Under the pieces are notes generated by a model. That model did not search any database, was not told the DNA's origin, and saw only the letters and a list, made by a program, of their open reading frames with translations. Both the position numbers and the translations under genes were made by a program. A DNA stretch of 6,018 nt from Dehalococcoidia bacterium (GTDB lineage Bacteria > Chloroflexota > Dehalococcoidia > SZUA-161). Numbering within the stretch: the first letter of the stretch is position 1; each line of letters begins with the position of its first letter. Where the stretch lies: contig SOKG01000223.1 of assembly GCA_004376205.1 (NCBI GenBank), positions 1-6,018 on the forward strand. The letters run 5' to 3'. Below, piece after piece: positions 1-6,018 of this stretch.

Positions 1-499
1 CGATGGGGTTTGCCTCGGGGGTAACTATAGCCCCAGCACAGAACTCAACCGCTCCATCGAGGTCGTTTCCTCCCAGGTCTTTCCCCGATTCCATTTGCCT
101 GATCGCCCTGAGGAGTTGGACTGAGTCAAGCTCGAAGACGCCTTTAGCCTCCTTGTGGTCTCCAACCGGGATTGCGTCACCTGTAAGGCAGAGGACATTC
201 CTTATGCCCCTTGTGTATGCAAGAAGGAGTTCGGCTTGAAGAGCCATTTGGTTGCGATCACGGCAGGTCATCTGTAGTATGGGCTCACCACCTCGCTCTT
301 TGATCTCCAGACAGCCGCCGATAGAAGGGAAACGCATCACCGAGCTCTGGTGATCGGTAACGTTGATCGCGTCCACCTTATCCTTGAGTATGTCGATATG
401 GTGGCGCATATTCTCGATGTTAGTTCCCTTTGGCGGGCCAATCTCGCTGGTTACTATGAACTCGCCGGAGTCGAGGACTTCCCTGAAGCTCTTCGCCAT
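1..499 (-). CDS. metF: Methylenetetrahydrofolate reductase, N-terminal 166 residues (3' end outside window)
   Basis: The frame starts at ATG 499 and stays open to the left edge, giving 166 residues that begin MAKSFREVLDSGEFIVTSEI; about half or somewhat more of a MetF (usually 280-300 residues) is visible. It is the TIM-barrel flavoprotein that converts 5,10-methylene-tetrahydrofolate to 5-methyl-tetrahydrofolate. Three landmarks match E. coli MetF: E19 in SEIGPPKG (catalytic Glu28), T48 in INVTDH (Thr59), and D108 in CLTGD (Asp120, which contacts the flavin). It acts in the cytoplasm as the last reductive step of the Wood-Ljungdahl methyl branch, and also supplies methyl groups for methionine. 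It sits 11 bases after metV, the order found in MetVF complexes, so its electrons probably come through MetV and not from NAD(P)H bound directly. No stop or frameshift is seen in the visible part. Confidence 0.93.
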   Translation of the reverse strand, partial: MAKSFREVLDSGEFIVTSEIGPPKGTNIENMRHHIDILKDKVDAINVTDHQSSVMRFPSIGGCLEIKERGGEPILQMTCRDRNQMALQAELLLAYTRGIRNVLCLTGDAIPVGDHKEAKGVFELDSVQLLRAIRQMESGKDLGGNDLDGAVEFCAGAIVTPEANPI

Positions 500-502
500 T
501 TT

Positions 503-510
503 CCTCCTCC
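503..510 (-). promoter_or_regulatory. Ribosome binding site of metF, abutting the metV stop
   Basis: The minus strand reads TGA (metV stop, 511-513) directly followed by GGAGGAGG and then, after 3 bases, the ATG at 499. The stop codon runs straight into the strong Shine-Dalgarno sequence, an arrangement expected for ribosome reinitiation and balanced production of the two subunits. Confidence 0.75.
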
Positions 511-1155
511 TCAGGAGATTGTGGTCACTCGCGGCCTGGGTATCACCTGGGAATTCTTGACGGGTTGGTACTTTCTCATCAGGTCGAGCCTGCCTTGCTC
601 CTTGAGGCGCTGGTAGATGAGCGTCCAGGCACAATCCCGTTCTTTGTCGATTTCGCATTTTCCGTTGTCGGTACCGCCACAGGGACCGTTCAGCAATCCC
701 TTATGGCACGCCGTGATGGGGCAGATGCCCGCAGTATAGCCCAGGACACAGTGACCGCACTGGTCGCAAACCTCGTGGAAATAGCCCGGCCCATCCTCGA
801 CACCCATGAAGAGAGTGTCCAGAGCGGGGATAACCGGCTTACTATTATAAGAACCTACTCTCTGCACTCCCAGAGCGCAGGACAGCACCAGGAGGCAGTC
901 CGCACTCCGAATGGCGTCCTCGTTTTCCTTCAAGGATGCTTCGGTCATCTCATCGCAGGCGGTGGGGATGACCGTCCAGCCAGTGACCATCTTGCCCAGG
1001 CCTTGCAGACGCTCCTTCATGTCCAGGACCTCATCTCTTCCGCCGGTCTTGGTCATGGTGGCGCAAGTGCCACAGCCGACGAGGTATGCTCTTTCCAGTC
1101 CCTCAAGTTGCTGCTCGATCTCTTCGAGAGACTTTTGCCTGGTAATGGATTTCAT
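511..1155 (-). CDS. metV: MetV-type methylenetetrahydrofolate reductase partner (MTHFR C-terminal Fe-S/zinc-finger-like domain)
   Basis: This is a 214-residue soluble protein with 13 cysteines: an N-terminal GCGTC pair (C28, C31), C67, C87, C93, a CxxCxxC cluster at C130, C133 and C136, and C145, C150, C159, C167 and C175. A cysteine-rich second half containing CPITACHKGLLNGPCGG is typical of the MTHFR C-terminal zinc-finger-like family, here a separate gene directly upstream of metF. In acetogens MetV forms a complex with MetF, carries Fe-S clusters and feeds electrons to the flavin of MetF in place of direct NAD(P)H reduction; this is family knowledge (Moorella, Acetobacterium). The electron donor here is not shown. 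Candidates are ferredoxin or the NAD(P)H-linked fusion protein encoded just upstream. The start is set by the strong ribosome binding site. The stop TGA overlaps the A/G-rich region that forms the ribosome binding site of metF, implying coupled translation and 1:1 production. Confidence 0.88.
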   Translation of the reverse strand: MKSITRQKSLEEIEQQLEGLERAYLVGCGTCATMTKTGGRDEVLDMKERLQGLGKMVTGWTVIPTACDEMTEASLKENEDAIRSADCLLVLSCALGVQRVGSYNSKPVIPALDTLFMGVEDGPGYFHEVCDQCGHCVLGYTAGICPITACHKGLLNGPCGGTDNGKCEIDKERDCAWTLIYQRLKEQGRLDLMRKYQPVKNSQVIPRPRVTTIS

Positions 1156-1158
1156 ACT

Positions 1159-1167
1159 CCACCTCCC
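1159..1167 (-). promoter_or_regulatory. Ribosome binding site of metV
   Basis: The minus strand reads GGGAGGTGG with its last base 3 bases before the ATG at 1155, and its GGGAGG core ends 6 bases before the ATG. This strong match fixes the metV start and shows that the gene can be translated independently of the upstream block. Confidence 0.75.
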
Positions 1168-1170
1168 GAC

Positions 1171-1292
1171 AAGAAATTCAAACGTCAGAATTCAAAGTGC
1201 AAAATGGGTGACCAGGAACGCGTGGAATCCCAGTTTTGAATTTTGATCTGTGATTTTTGCTCATTTATTTTTGCTTTTTGCCTTTTGCTTTA
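1171..1292. repeat. AT-rich spacer with short direct and inverted repeats
   Basis: The 137-base gap between the fusion gene and metV is clearly richer in A/T than the flanking genes. On the plus strand it contains AATTCAAA at 1175-1182 and 1189-1196, its inverse TTTGAATT at 1235-1242, GCAAAA at 1199-1204, and its inverse TTTTTGC at 1254-1260, 1268-1274 and 1275-1281, with TTTTGC at 1283-1288. The two sides therefore form a loose inverted arrangement around a less AT-rich centre (about 1205-1233). No open frame with coding character, no G/C hairpin followed by T's (terminator), and no convincing -35/-10 pair was seen. It could be a copy of a dispersed intergenic repeat; that is inference. Confidence 0.5.
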
Positions 1293-4200
1293 TTATGTCT
1301 CCAGGTCGCATCTCAGGCATCGCCTAGCTTCTTGCCTTGCCACTTCCTCCGAGAAACCCCGCTCGATCTCTTCGAAAGTGCTTTTCCTTTCCTGAGGAGG
1401 AAGCTTTGGCATCTGCAGCCTGGGCTGGGTTTCCCAAGATTCCTCGACCTCTTGACCGCCTGTTTCTCCATTGCCCCGCTGCTTTAGATCGTACATTTCC
1501 ACGCGTGAGGTATCGTCCCTGAGGTGCTTGTCGATTGCCATAGCTGCCCTCCTACCGGCGGCTATAGCATCTATGACCATCCCAGGGCCGGTGACGAAGT
1601 CTCCCCCGGCGAAGACGCCCGGGACATTGGTAGACAACCTATTGCTGTCAACGACCAGGGTCTCCCATCTGGTGCGTTCCAGTGCGCTGTCGCGAGGCAG
1701 GAATGAAAGGTCAGGGGCCTGACCTACGGCAGCGATGACGGTATCAGCCTCGACGAAGAACTCGGAGCCAGGGATGGGCACAGGGCGGCGCCGCCCGCTG
1801 GCATCAGGCTCGCCCAACTGCATACGGATGCATTGCAGGCCAGTTGCCTTCCAGTTGCTGCTCTCTATCCGCGTGGGACTGACAAGGAAATTGATTTGGA
1901 TGTCCTCGGCCACTGCCTCATCGTACTCCACCTCGGTCACCGGCATCTCGCCTAGCGACCGCCTGTAGTAGATGTTCACCTCCTCGGCACCGAGGCGAAG
2001 GGCAGTGCGAGCAGCATCGAGCGCCACATTTCCGCCACCGATGACCGCCACCCGGCGCCCGACTCTTACCTGTTTGCCCACTTTGACATCGCGCAGGAAT
2101 CTCAGCCCGTAGTGGAAGTCTTCCACGTCCTCCAGTTCGCCAGGTATGCCTATGCGCTGGCTTCTCTGAGCGCCGGCAGCGACAAAGACCGCTTCAAAGC
2201 CGTCTTTCCTCAAGTCTTCTACGGTGAAATTCACATCGATGGGCATGTTGTATCTTATGTCGATACCACGCTTGGCGATATAGTCTATCTCACTTTGAAT
2301 AACCTCCCTGGGCAAGCGAAACTGCGGTATGGCTACCGAAAGCATGCCTCCCCCCACTGGAAGGGCTTCGAAGACTGTAATCGGATAGCCCATCTGAGCC
2401 AGGAAGTAGGCGCAACTCAGCCCGGTGGGCCCGGCTCCGACTACAGCTACTCTTTGGCTCCGGGTTTGAGGGAAGGGTTCGGGTTCGGGCAATTCAGCCA
2501 CATGGTCAAAATACCAGTCGGCGGCAAAGCGTTTGAGCTCCCTTATGGCTACTGACTCGTCGAGTTCCCCGCGGCGGCAGCGTGTCTCGCAGGGGTGATG
2601 GCAGATGCGGCCGCAGATGGCGGGGAATGGGTTTCGCTCCCTGATGGTCTCAATAGACTCCAGGTATTCGCCCGCAGCGATGTGAGCCACGTACTTTGGT
2701 ATGTTGATCCCCACCGGGCACGTGTGCTGGCAGGGGGATATCATCAGAGCGTCGCAGACCGCAGCCGGGCATTTTTTCTCCTTTATGTGAGCTTCATACT
2801 CATCCTGGAAGTATTTGATGGTGGTAAGCACCGGGTTGGGGCAGGTCTGGCCGAGGCCGCAAAGCGAGCACTCCTTGACCGTATCAGCTATGTCGAGCAA
2901 GGTGTCGATGTCTTCATCACGCCCTTTGCCCTGGGTGATCCTGGTCAGGATCTCCAGCATCTGCTTGGTTCCCAAACGGCAGGGGACACATTTCCCGCAG
3001 GACTCAGTCTGAGTGAAACTGAGGAAATATCTGGCTATTTCTACCATGCAGGTGCTATCATCCAGCACCACCATGCCGCCGGAGCCCATGATCGATCCCA
3101 GTTGGGCCAGGGAATCGTACTCCACTGGGACGTCAAGAAACTGGGCTGGAATGCATCCGCCCGAAGGACCGCCTGTCTGCACGGCTTTGAACTGCTTACC
3201 GCGGGGGATACCGCCTCCGATATCGAAGATTATAGAGTTCAGGGAGGTTCCCATAGGAACTTCTACCAAGCCACTGTTGGCAACCTTTCCTGTGAGGGCG
3301 AACACGGCGGTCCCCTTGCTTTTCTCGGTGCCCAGGCTGGCGAACCATTCGGCTCCTTTGTCGATGATAACCGGTACGGTGGCCAGCGTCTTCACATTGT
3401 TAATGATGGTGGGCTTTCCATCTAAGCCCGATTGTGCGGGGAAGGGAGGGCGGGGACGGGGCATTCCGCGCCGGCTTTCGATTGAGGCTATCAAAGCTGT
3501 CTCTTCGCCACAGACGAAAGCTCCAGCGCCCTCTTTGACATGCACCGCAAAGTTGAAGCCCGAGCCAAAGATATTCATCCCCAGGAATCCCCTCTCCTGA
3601 GCTTGTTCCAGGGCGATGCGAAATCGGCTAACTGCTAATGGATACTCGGCACGGACATAGATATAGCCCTCAGTAGCCCCTATAGCGTATCCGGCGATGG
3701 TCAACCCTTCAATAATAGCGTGGGGATCAGCCTCAAGGATGGAGCGGTCCATGAAGGCCCCAGGGTCGCCCTCGTCGGCATTGCAGATGACGTATTTCTG
3801 CTCGCCAGGGGTATTTCGGCAGAACTCCCACTTGCGCGCTGCGGGGAAGCCGGCACCGCCTCTGCCTCTGAGGCCGGACTTTGCGATCTCTTCAATGACT
3901 TCTTGAGGTGTCATCTTAAGAAGAGCTTTCTCTAGTGCCTGGTACCCACCGCGGGCAATATAGTCGTCAATTTTCTCGGGGTTAATGTGTCCGCAGTTTC
4001 GCAGGATGATGCGCTGCTGTCCCGCATAGAACTTTATGTCTGAATAGAGCGGTATCGCTTGCCTGGTCACAGGGTCACGGTAGAAGAGACGCTCCACCGG
4101 CTTGCCTTGGCGAAGGTGGGAACTCACAATCTCCGGGGCATCCTCAGCCTCGACGTGGGTATAAAAGATGCCCTCGGGCTCGACCACTACATTAGGGCCC

Positions 4201-4355
4201 TGCTCGCAAAAGCCGTGACACCCGGTAAAGTCCACCTTGGCGCCTTTCACACCATTCCGCTCCACCTCAGCCTTGAGCGCCTCATAGACAGCACTGGACC
4301 CAGCCGAAAAGCAACCTGTTCCCTGACAAACAAAAACGGTGCGATGGTCTTGCAT
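1293..4355 (-). CDS. nuoF: NuoF-GltD fusion: NADH (FMN) module joined to NADPH (FAD) module, multi-Fe-S flavoprotein
   Basis: The 1020-residue open frame is unbroken. Domains in order: (1) residues 1-90, thioredoxin-like [2Fe-2S] domain with C10, C15, C46 and C50; (2) about 110-515, NuoF core with the FMN/NADH glycine-rich motif GRGGAGFPAARKW (164-176), NADEGDPGAF (192-201), GAGAFVCGEE (277-286), an SLBB-like segment, and a [4Fe-4S] site at C453, C456, C459 and C499; (3) about 525-612, a GltD/dihydropyrimidine dehydrogenase-type Fe-S domain with C529, C534, C542, C546, C581, C585, C589 and C593; (4) 635-945, a GltD/NfnB-like reductase with FAD motif VGAGPTGL (639-646), an NADPH Rossmann motif IGGGNVALD (772-780) followed by YYRRS (796-800), whose Arg pair favours NADP over NAD, and the FAD-binding AGGD (916-919). 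The tail ends in RRCLRCDLET. The protein would be cytoplasmic and soluble. NuoF alone is about 450-600 residues and GltD about 450, so the length fits a true fusion. The inferred role is to distribute electrons between the molybdopterin subunit, NAD(H), NADP(H) and perhaps ferredoxin. The start ATG lies one base after the nuoE-like stop, behind a G-rich stretch (AAAGGG, 11 bases upstream). Confidence 0.93.
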   Translation of the reverse strand: MQDHRTVFVCQGTGCFSAGSSAVYEALKAEVERNGVKGAKVDFTGCHGFCEQGPNVVVEPEGIFYTHVEAEDAPEIVSSHLRQGKPVERLFYRDPVTRQAIPLYSDIKFYAGQQRIILRNCGHINPEKIDDYIARGGYQALEKALLKMTPQEVIEEIAKSGLRGRGGAGFPAARKWEFCRNTPGEQKYVICNADEGDPGAFMDRSILEADPHAIIEGLTIAGYAIGATEGYIYVRAEYPLAVSRFRIALEQAQERGFLGMNIFGSGFNFAVHVKEGAGAFVCGEETALIASIESRRGMPRPRPPFPAQSGLDGKPTIINNVKTLATVPVIIDKGAEWFASLGTEKSKGTAVFALTGKVANSGLVEVPMGTSLNSIIFDIGGGIPRGKQFKAVQTGGPSGGCIPAQFLDVPVEYDSLAQLGSIMGSGGMVVLDDSTCMVEIARYFLSFTQTESCGKCVPCRLGTKQMLEILTRITQGKGRDEDIDTLLDIADTVKECSLCGLGQTCPNPVLTTIKYFQDEYEAHIKEKKCPAAVCDALMISPCQHTCPVGINIPKYVAHIAAGEYLESIETIRERNPFPAICGRICHHPCETRCRRGELDESVAIRELKRFAADWYFDHVAELPEPEPFPQTRSQRVAVVGAGPTGLSCAYFLAQMGYPITVFEALPVGGGMLSVAIPQFRLPREVIQSEIDYIAKRGIDIRYNMPIDVNFTVEDLRKDGFEAVFVAAGAQRSQRIGIPGELEDVEDFHYGLRFLRDVKVGKQVRVGRRVAVIGGGNVALDAARTALRLGAEEVNIYYRRSLGEMPVTEVEYDEAVAEDIQINFLVSPTRIESSNWKATGLQCIRMQLGEPDASGRRRPVPIPGSEFFVEADTVIAAVGQAPDLSFLPRDSALERTRWETLVVDSNRLSTNVPGVFAGGDFVTGPGMVIDAIAAGRRAAMAIDKHLRDDTSRVEMYDLKQRGNGETGGQEVEESWETQPRLQMPKLPPQERKSTFEEIERGFSEEVARQEARRCLRCDLET

Positions 4356-4356
4356 G

Positions 4357-4845
4357 CTATCCCCCGCCCTTTCTGTCCTCGAAGAGTCGAGCTACCTTCT
4401 TGGGATTCATGCTGCCATGGGTGTCCTTGCCAATGACTATATTGGGTGCCAGGGCGCAAACGCCTATGCAGGCAACGGTCTCCAGGGTGTACTCGTAGTC
4501 GGGGGTGGTCTCACCTTCTTCCAGGCCAAGATTCCGCTTCACCAGTTTAAGTATGGTCTTTCCACCGCGCACATGGCATGCCGTACCCCGACACACTCTG
4601 ACGACCTTTTTCCCCCGGGGCGTAGTGTAGAGTTGCTCATAAAAAGTGATTACCCCCTGTACCTGAGAGGGGAATAGTTCGAAGGCTCGTGCTATGGGAT
4701 TGACAGTCTCGAGGGGGATATATCCCAACTCCTGCTGAATCTCCTGCAGTAGAGGAATCAAGGGCCACTTCCGGTCTTGATAGCGAGCTATGATCTTGTC
4801 TATCCGTTTCAGAGCGGGCCTGGCCATTTTTCGACGCTTGTCCAC
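4357..4845 (-). CDS. nuoE: NuoE-like thioredoxin-fold [2Fe-2S] subunit
   Basis: This 162-residue protein is the usual length for NuoE/HydC-type subunits (24 kDa subunit family). It has an N-terminal helical region (about 10-70) containing the family-like stretch ELGYIPLETV, then a thioredoxin-like fold with four cysteine ligands at C85, C90, C126 and C130 (CxxxxC and CxxxC) for one [2Fe-2S] cluster. It would be a soluble cytoplasmic electron-transfer subunit docking on the NuoF part of the next gene product. The chosen start is GTG at 4845: it lies 4 bases after the upstream stop and has AAAGGA 9 bases before it. The alternative ATG at 4827 (residue 7) has no visible ribosome binding site. 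The stop is separated by one base from the start of the fusion gene, implying translational coupling. Such subunits also occur in NAD-dependent formate dehydrogenases and bifurcating hydrogenases; neighbours favour the formate dehydrogenase-like setting. Confidence 0.93.
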   Translation of the reverse strand: MDKRRKMARPALKRIDKIIARYQDRKWPLIPLLQEIQQELGYIPLETVNPIARAFELFPSQVQGVITFYEQLYTTPRGKKVVRVCRGTACHVRGGKTILKLVKRNLGLEEGETTPDYEYTLETVACIGVCALAPNIVIGKDTHGSMNPKKVARLFEDRKGGG

Positions 4846-4849
4846 GAGG

Positions 4850-6018
4850 CTAAATCCTTTCTACCTTTACGGCACATGCTTTGAGTGCGGGGGTTTTTGC
4901 CCGTGGATCCAGGGCGGTGCCAAATAGCTGATTGACGGGAGTTGAGGGGAAAGAAATGGGCATGAAAATCATTCCTTCAGGCAGCGTGTCGGTGAATTTA
5001 GCTACAGCGGTGACCTCACCTACGGGTGAGATGACCTTGACCTCATCACCCTGGCTGACCCCTAACTCCTTGGCATCAGACCCACCGATTTCCACATAGG
5101 CCTCTGGCGAGAATTCGCTCAGCCTTGGGGACCTAGAGCTTCTGGACCCGGCTCCTGAGTGGTAGAGGACGCTCCCCACCAGTAGGGTGAGAGGATACCC
5201 ATCTCCCGTCATTTCTACCAGCGGCTCATATTGCACTGGAGAGAAGCGGCCGAACCCGCTTGGGAATCGACCTTTGTACAGGCGCCTCTTCCTCAAAGGA
5301 TCTCTATCCAATTCAGCCCGGTATATATCTTTCGTCTCCGAGTCTCTGTAGCCAGTGTCGTGATACAAAGGGACCAATTCCTGGATCTCGTCCATAACTT
5401 GCTGGAGAGAGGAATATGGCATCGGGTAGCCCATGCTGTTCGCCAGTCGAAGAATTATTTCCCAGTCTGGTAGGCTGTCACCGAGGGGTTCGATAACCCT
5501 GCGCACCCGCTGAACCCTTCCCTCGAAATTGGTGAAAGTACCTTCCTTTTCAGCGAAGCTTGCAGCGGGCAGAACCACGCTTGCCAGTTTAGCTGTTTCG
5601 GTGAGGAACATGTCATGAACTACCAGGAAATCGAGGGACGCCAGAGCTTCCTTGATGAGATTCGGGTTGGGGAAACTCAAGACCGGGTTCTCTCCCACAA
5701 TGTACATGCCCTTGATCTTTGCCTCTCTTGCGTGATCAATCATTTCGATAGCTGTTAGCCCGGCATTACCAGGCAGGTCAGTATCCCAGCGGTCTGCGAA
5801 CTTCTTTCTTGCCTGGGCATCCTCCACACTTTGGTATCCAGGGAGCAAATCGGGCAGGGCACCCATGTCACACGCACCTTGCCCGTTGCAATCCCTTTGC
5901 ATTGCAAAGATACCACCCCTGACCCCGATATTCCCGGTCAGCATCGCCAGATTCGCCAGAGCTATTACGCTATCCGTCCCAGTTACATGCTGGGTGATTC
6001 CATCGCCATAGACGATTG
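4850..6018 (-). CDS. fdhA: Molybdopterin oxidoreductase, formate dehydrogenase alpha-like, C-terminal part (5' end outside window)
   Basis: Only the last 388 residues are visible. The reading frame is open to the right edge, so the Met at 5944 is internal: in-frame codons upstream of it encode a conserved stretch containing GITQHVTGTD. From the visible start there follow the LAMLTGN motif (residues 22-28), QGACDMGALP (46-55), a molybdopterin-binding core, and a dinucleotide-binding C-terminal domain (about 274-388) ending AKTPALKACAVKVERI, which closely resembles the C-terminus of E. coli FdhF. In this family the subunit carries the bis-MGD Mo/W cofactor and oxidises formate or reduces CO2. 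The N-terminal Fe-S ligands and the active-site Cys/Sec lie outside the window, so catalytic identity is not proven. The RGQNN motif of formate dehydrogenases is altered here (see findings). The stop (TAG) is followed after 4 bases by the NuoE-like gene, so the product is probably part of the same complex. Family membership is firm; formate as substrate is inferred. Confidence 0.88.
   Translation of the reverse strand, partial: IVYGDGITQHVTGTDSVIALANLAMLTGNIGVRGGIFAMQRDCNGQGACDMGALPDLLPGYQSVEDAQARKKFADRWDTDLPGNAGLTAIEMIDHAREAKIKGMYIVGENPVLSFPNPNLIKEALASLDFLVVHDMFLTETAKLASVVLPAASFAEKEGTFTNFEGRVQRVRRVIEPLGDSLPDWEIILRLANSMGYPMPYSSLQQVMDEIQELVPLYHDTGYRDSETKDIYRAELDRDPLRKRRLYKGRFPSGFGRFSPVQYEPLVEMTGDGYPLTLLVGSVLYHSGAGSRSSRSPRLSEFSPEAYVEIGGSDAKELGVSQGDEVKVISPVGEVTAVAKFTDTLPEGMIFMPISFPSTPVNQLFGTALDPRAKTPALKACAVKVERI
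4855..4860 (-). promoter_or_regulatory. Ribosome binding site of the nuoE-like gene
   Basis: The minus strand reads AAAGGA, 9 bases upstream of the GTG at 4845. It lies inside the last codons of the molybdopterin subunit gene. It decides the GTG start over the ATG at 4827 and suggests that the two genes are translated in series. Confidence 0.6.

Noticed and set aside
565..1239. 224-codon open frame on the plus strand
   Set aside because: It is antisense to metV, which has conserved cysteines and a strong ribosome binding site. The plus frame has no recognisable family or ribosome binding site.
1156..1292. Terminator, promoter or small RNA in the spacer
   Set aside because: No stable G/C hairpin with a T run and no clear -35/-10 pair was found by eye; the A/T-rich words alone are not enough to call one.
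2595..3425. 276-codon open frame on the plus strand
   Set aside because: It lies wholly inside the NuoF-GltD gene on the opposite strand, whose motifs are all conserved, and its own translation shows no recognisable domain. It is a shadow frame.
4247..4459. Minus-strand 70-codon frame spanning the nuoE/nuoF junction
   Set aside because: It overlaps two well-supported genes in another frame and has no domain; the two genes are already joined by a 1-base gap.
5015..5030. Perfect 6-base inverted repeat CTCACC/GGTGAG with a 4-base loop
   Set aside because: It falls within the conserved coding sequence of the molybdopterin subunit, has no following T run, and is short enough to occur by chance.
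4850..5944. Reading the molybdopterin gene as a complete 364-residue protein starting at 5944
   Set aside because: In-frame upstream codons to the window edge encode family-conserved residues (GITQHVTGTD), and a 364-residue protein would lack the Fe-S and active-site half. The gene is cut by the window edge.

Overview
The window is one stretch of a redox gene cluster transcribed entirely on the minus strand, so it reads from high to low coordinates. In transcription order it holds the 3' part of a molybdopterin oxidoreductase of the formate dehydrogenase alpha family (cut by the right edge), a NuoE-like [2Fe-2S] subunit, a 1020-residue fusion of a NuoF-like NADH/FMN module with a GltD/NfnB-like NADPH/FAD module, a 137-base AT-rich spacer containing short repeats, a MetV-type cysteine-rich protein, and the 5' part of metF, methylenetetrahydrofolate reductase (cut by the left edge).

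The gene content suggests a strict anaerobe that runs the methyl branch of the Wood-Ljungdahl pathway, in either the acetogenic or the oxidative direction. A metV-metF pair and an FdhA/NuoE/NuoF-like set are typical of acetogens and of uncultured anaerobes, including Chloroflexota lineages. The phylum cannot be fixed from this sequence alone. There are no RNA genes, CRISPR arrays, insertion sequences or recognisable terminators. The three upstream genes are packed with gaps of 4 and 1 bases, and metV-metF have a gap of 11 bases, which suggests two translationally coupled blocks on one or two transcripts.

Inferred joint function: the molybdopterin subunit exchanges electrons with formate (or another small substrate), and NuoE and the Fe-S-rich fusion protein pass them to NAD(H) at an FMN site and to NADP(H) at a FAD site. 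MetV-MetF carry out the last reduction of the methyl branch. The most unusual parts are the fusion, which places an NADH site and an NADPH site in one polypeptide, and a change in the molybdenum subunit at the motif that holds the catalytic Arg of formate dehydrogenases. Together these raise the possibility of a bifurcating or transhydrogenating formate dehydrogenase, or of a related enzyme with a different substrate.
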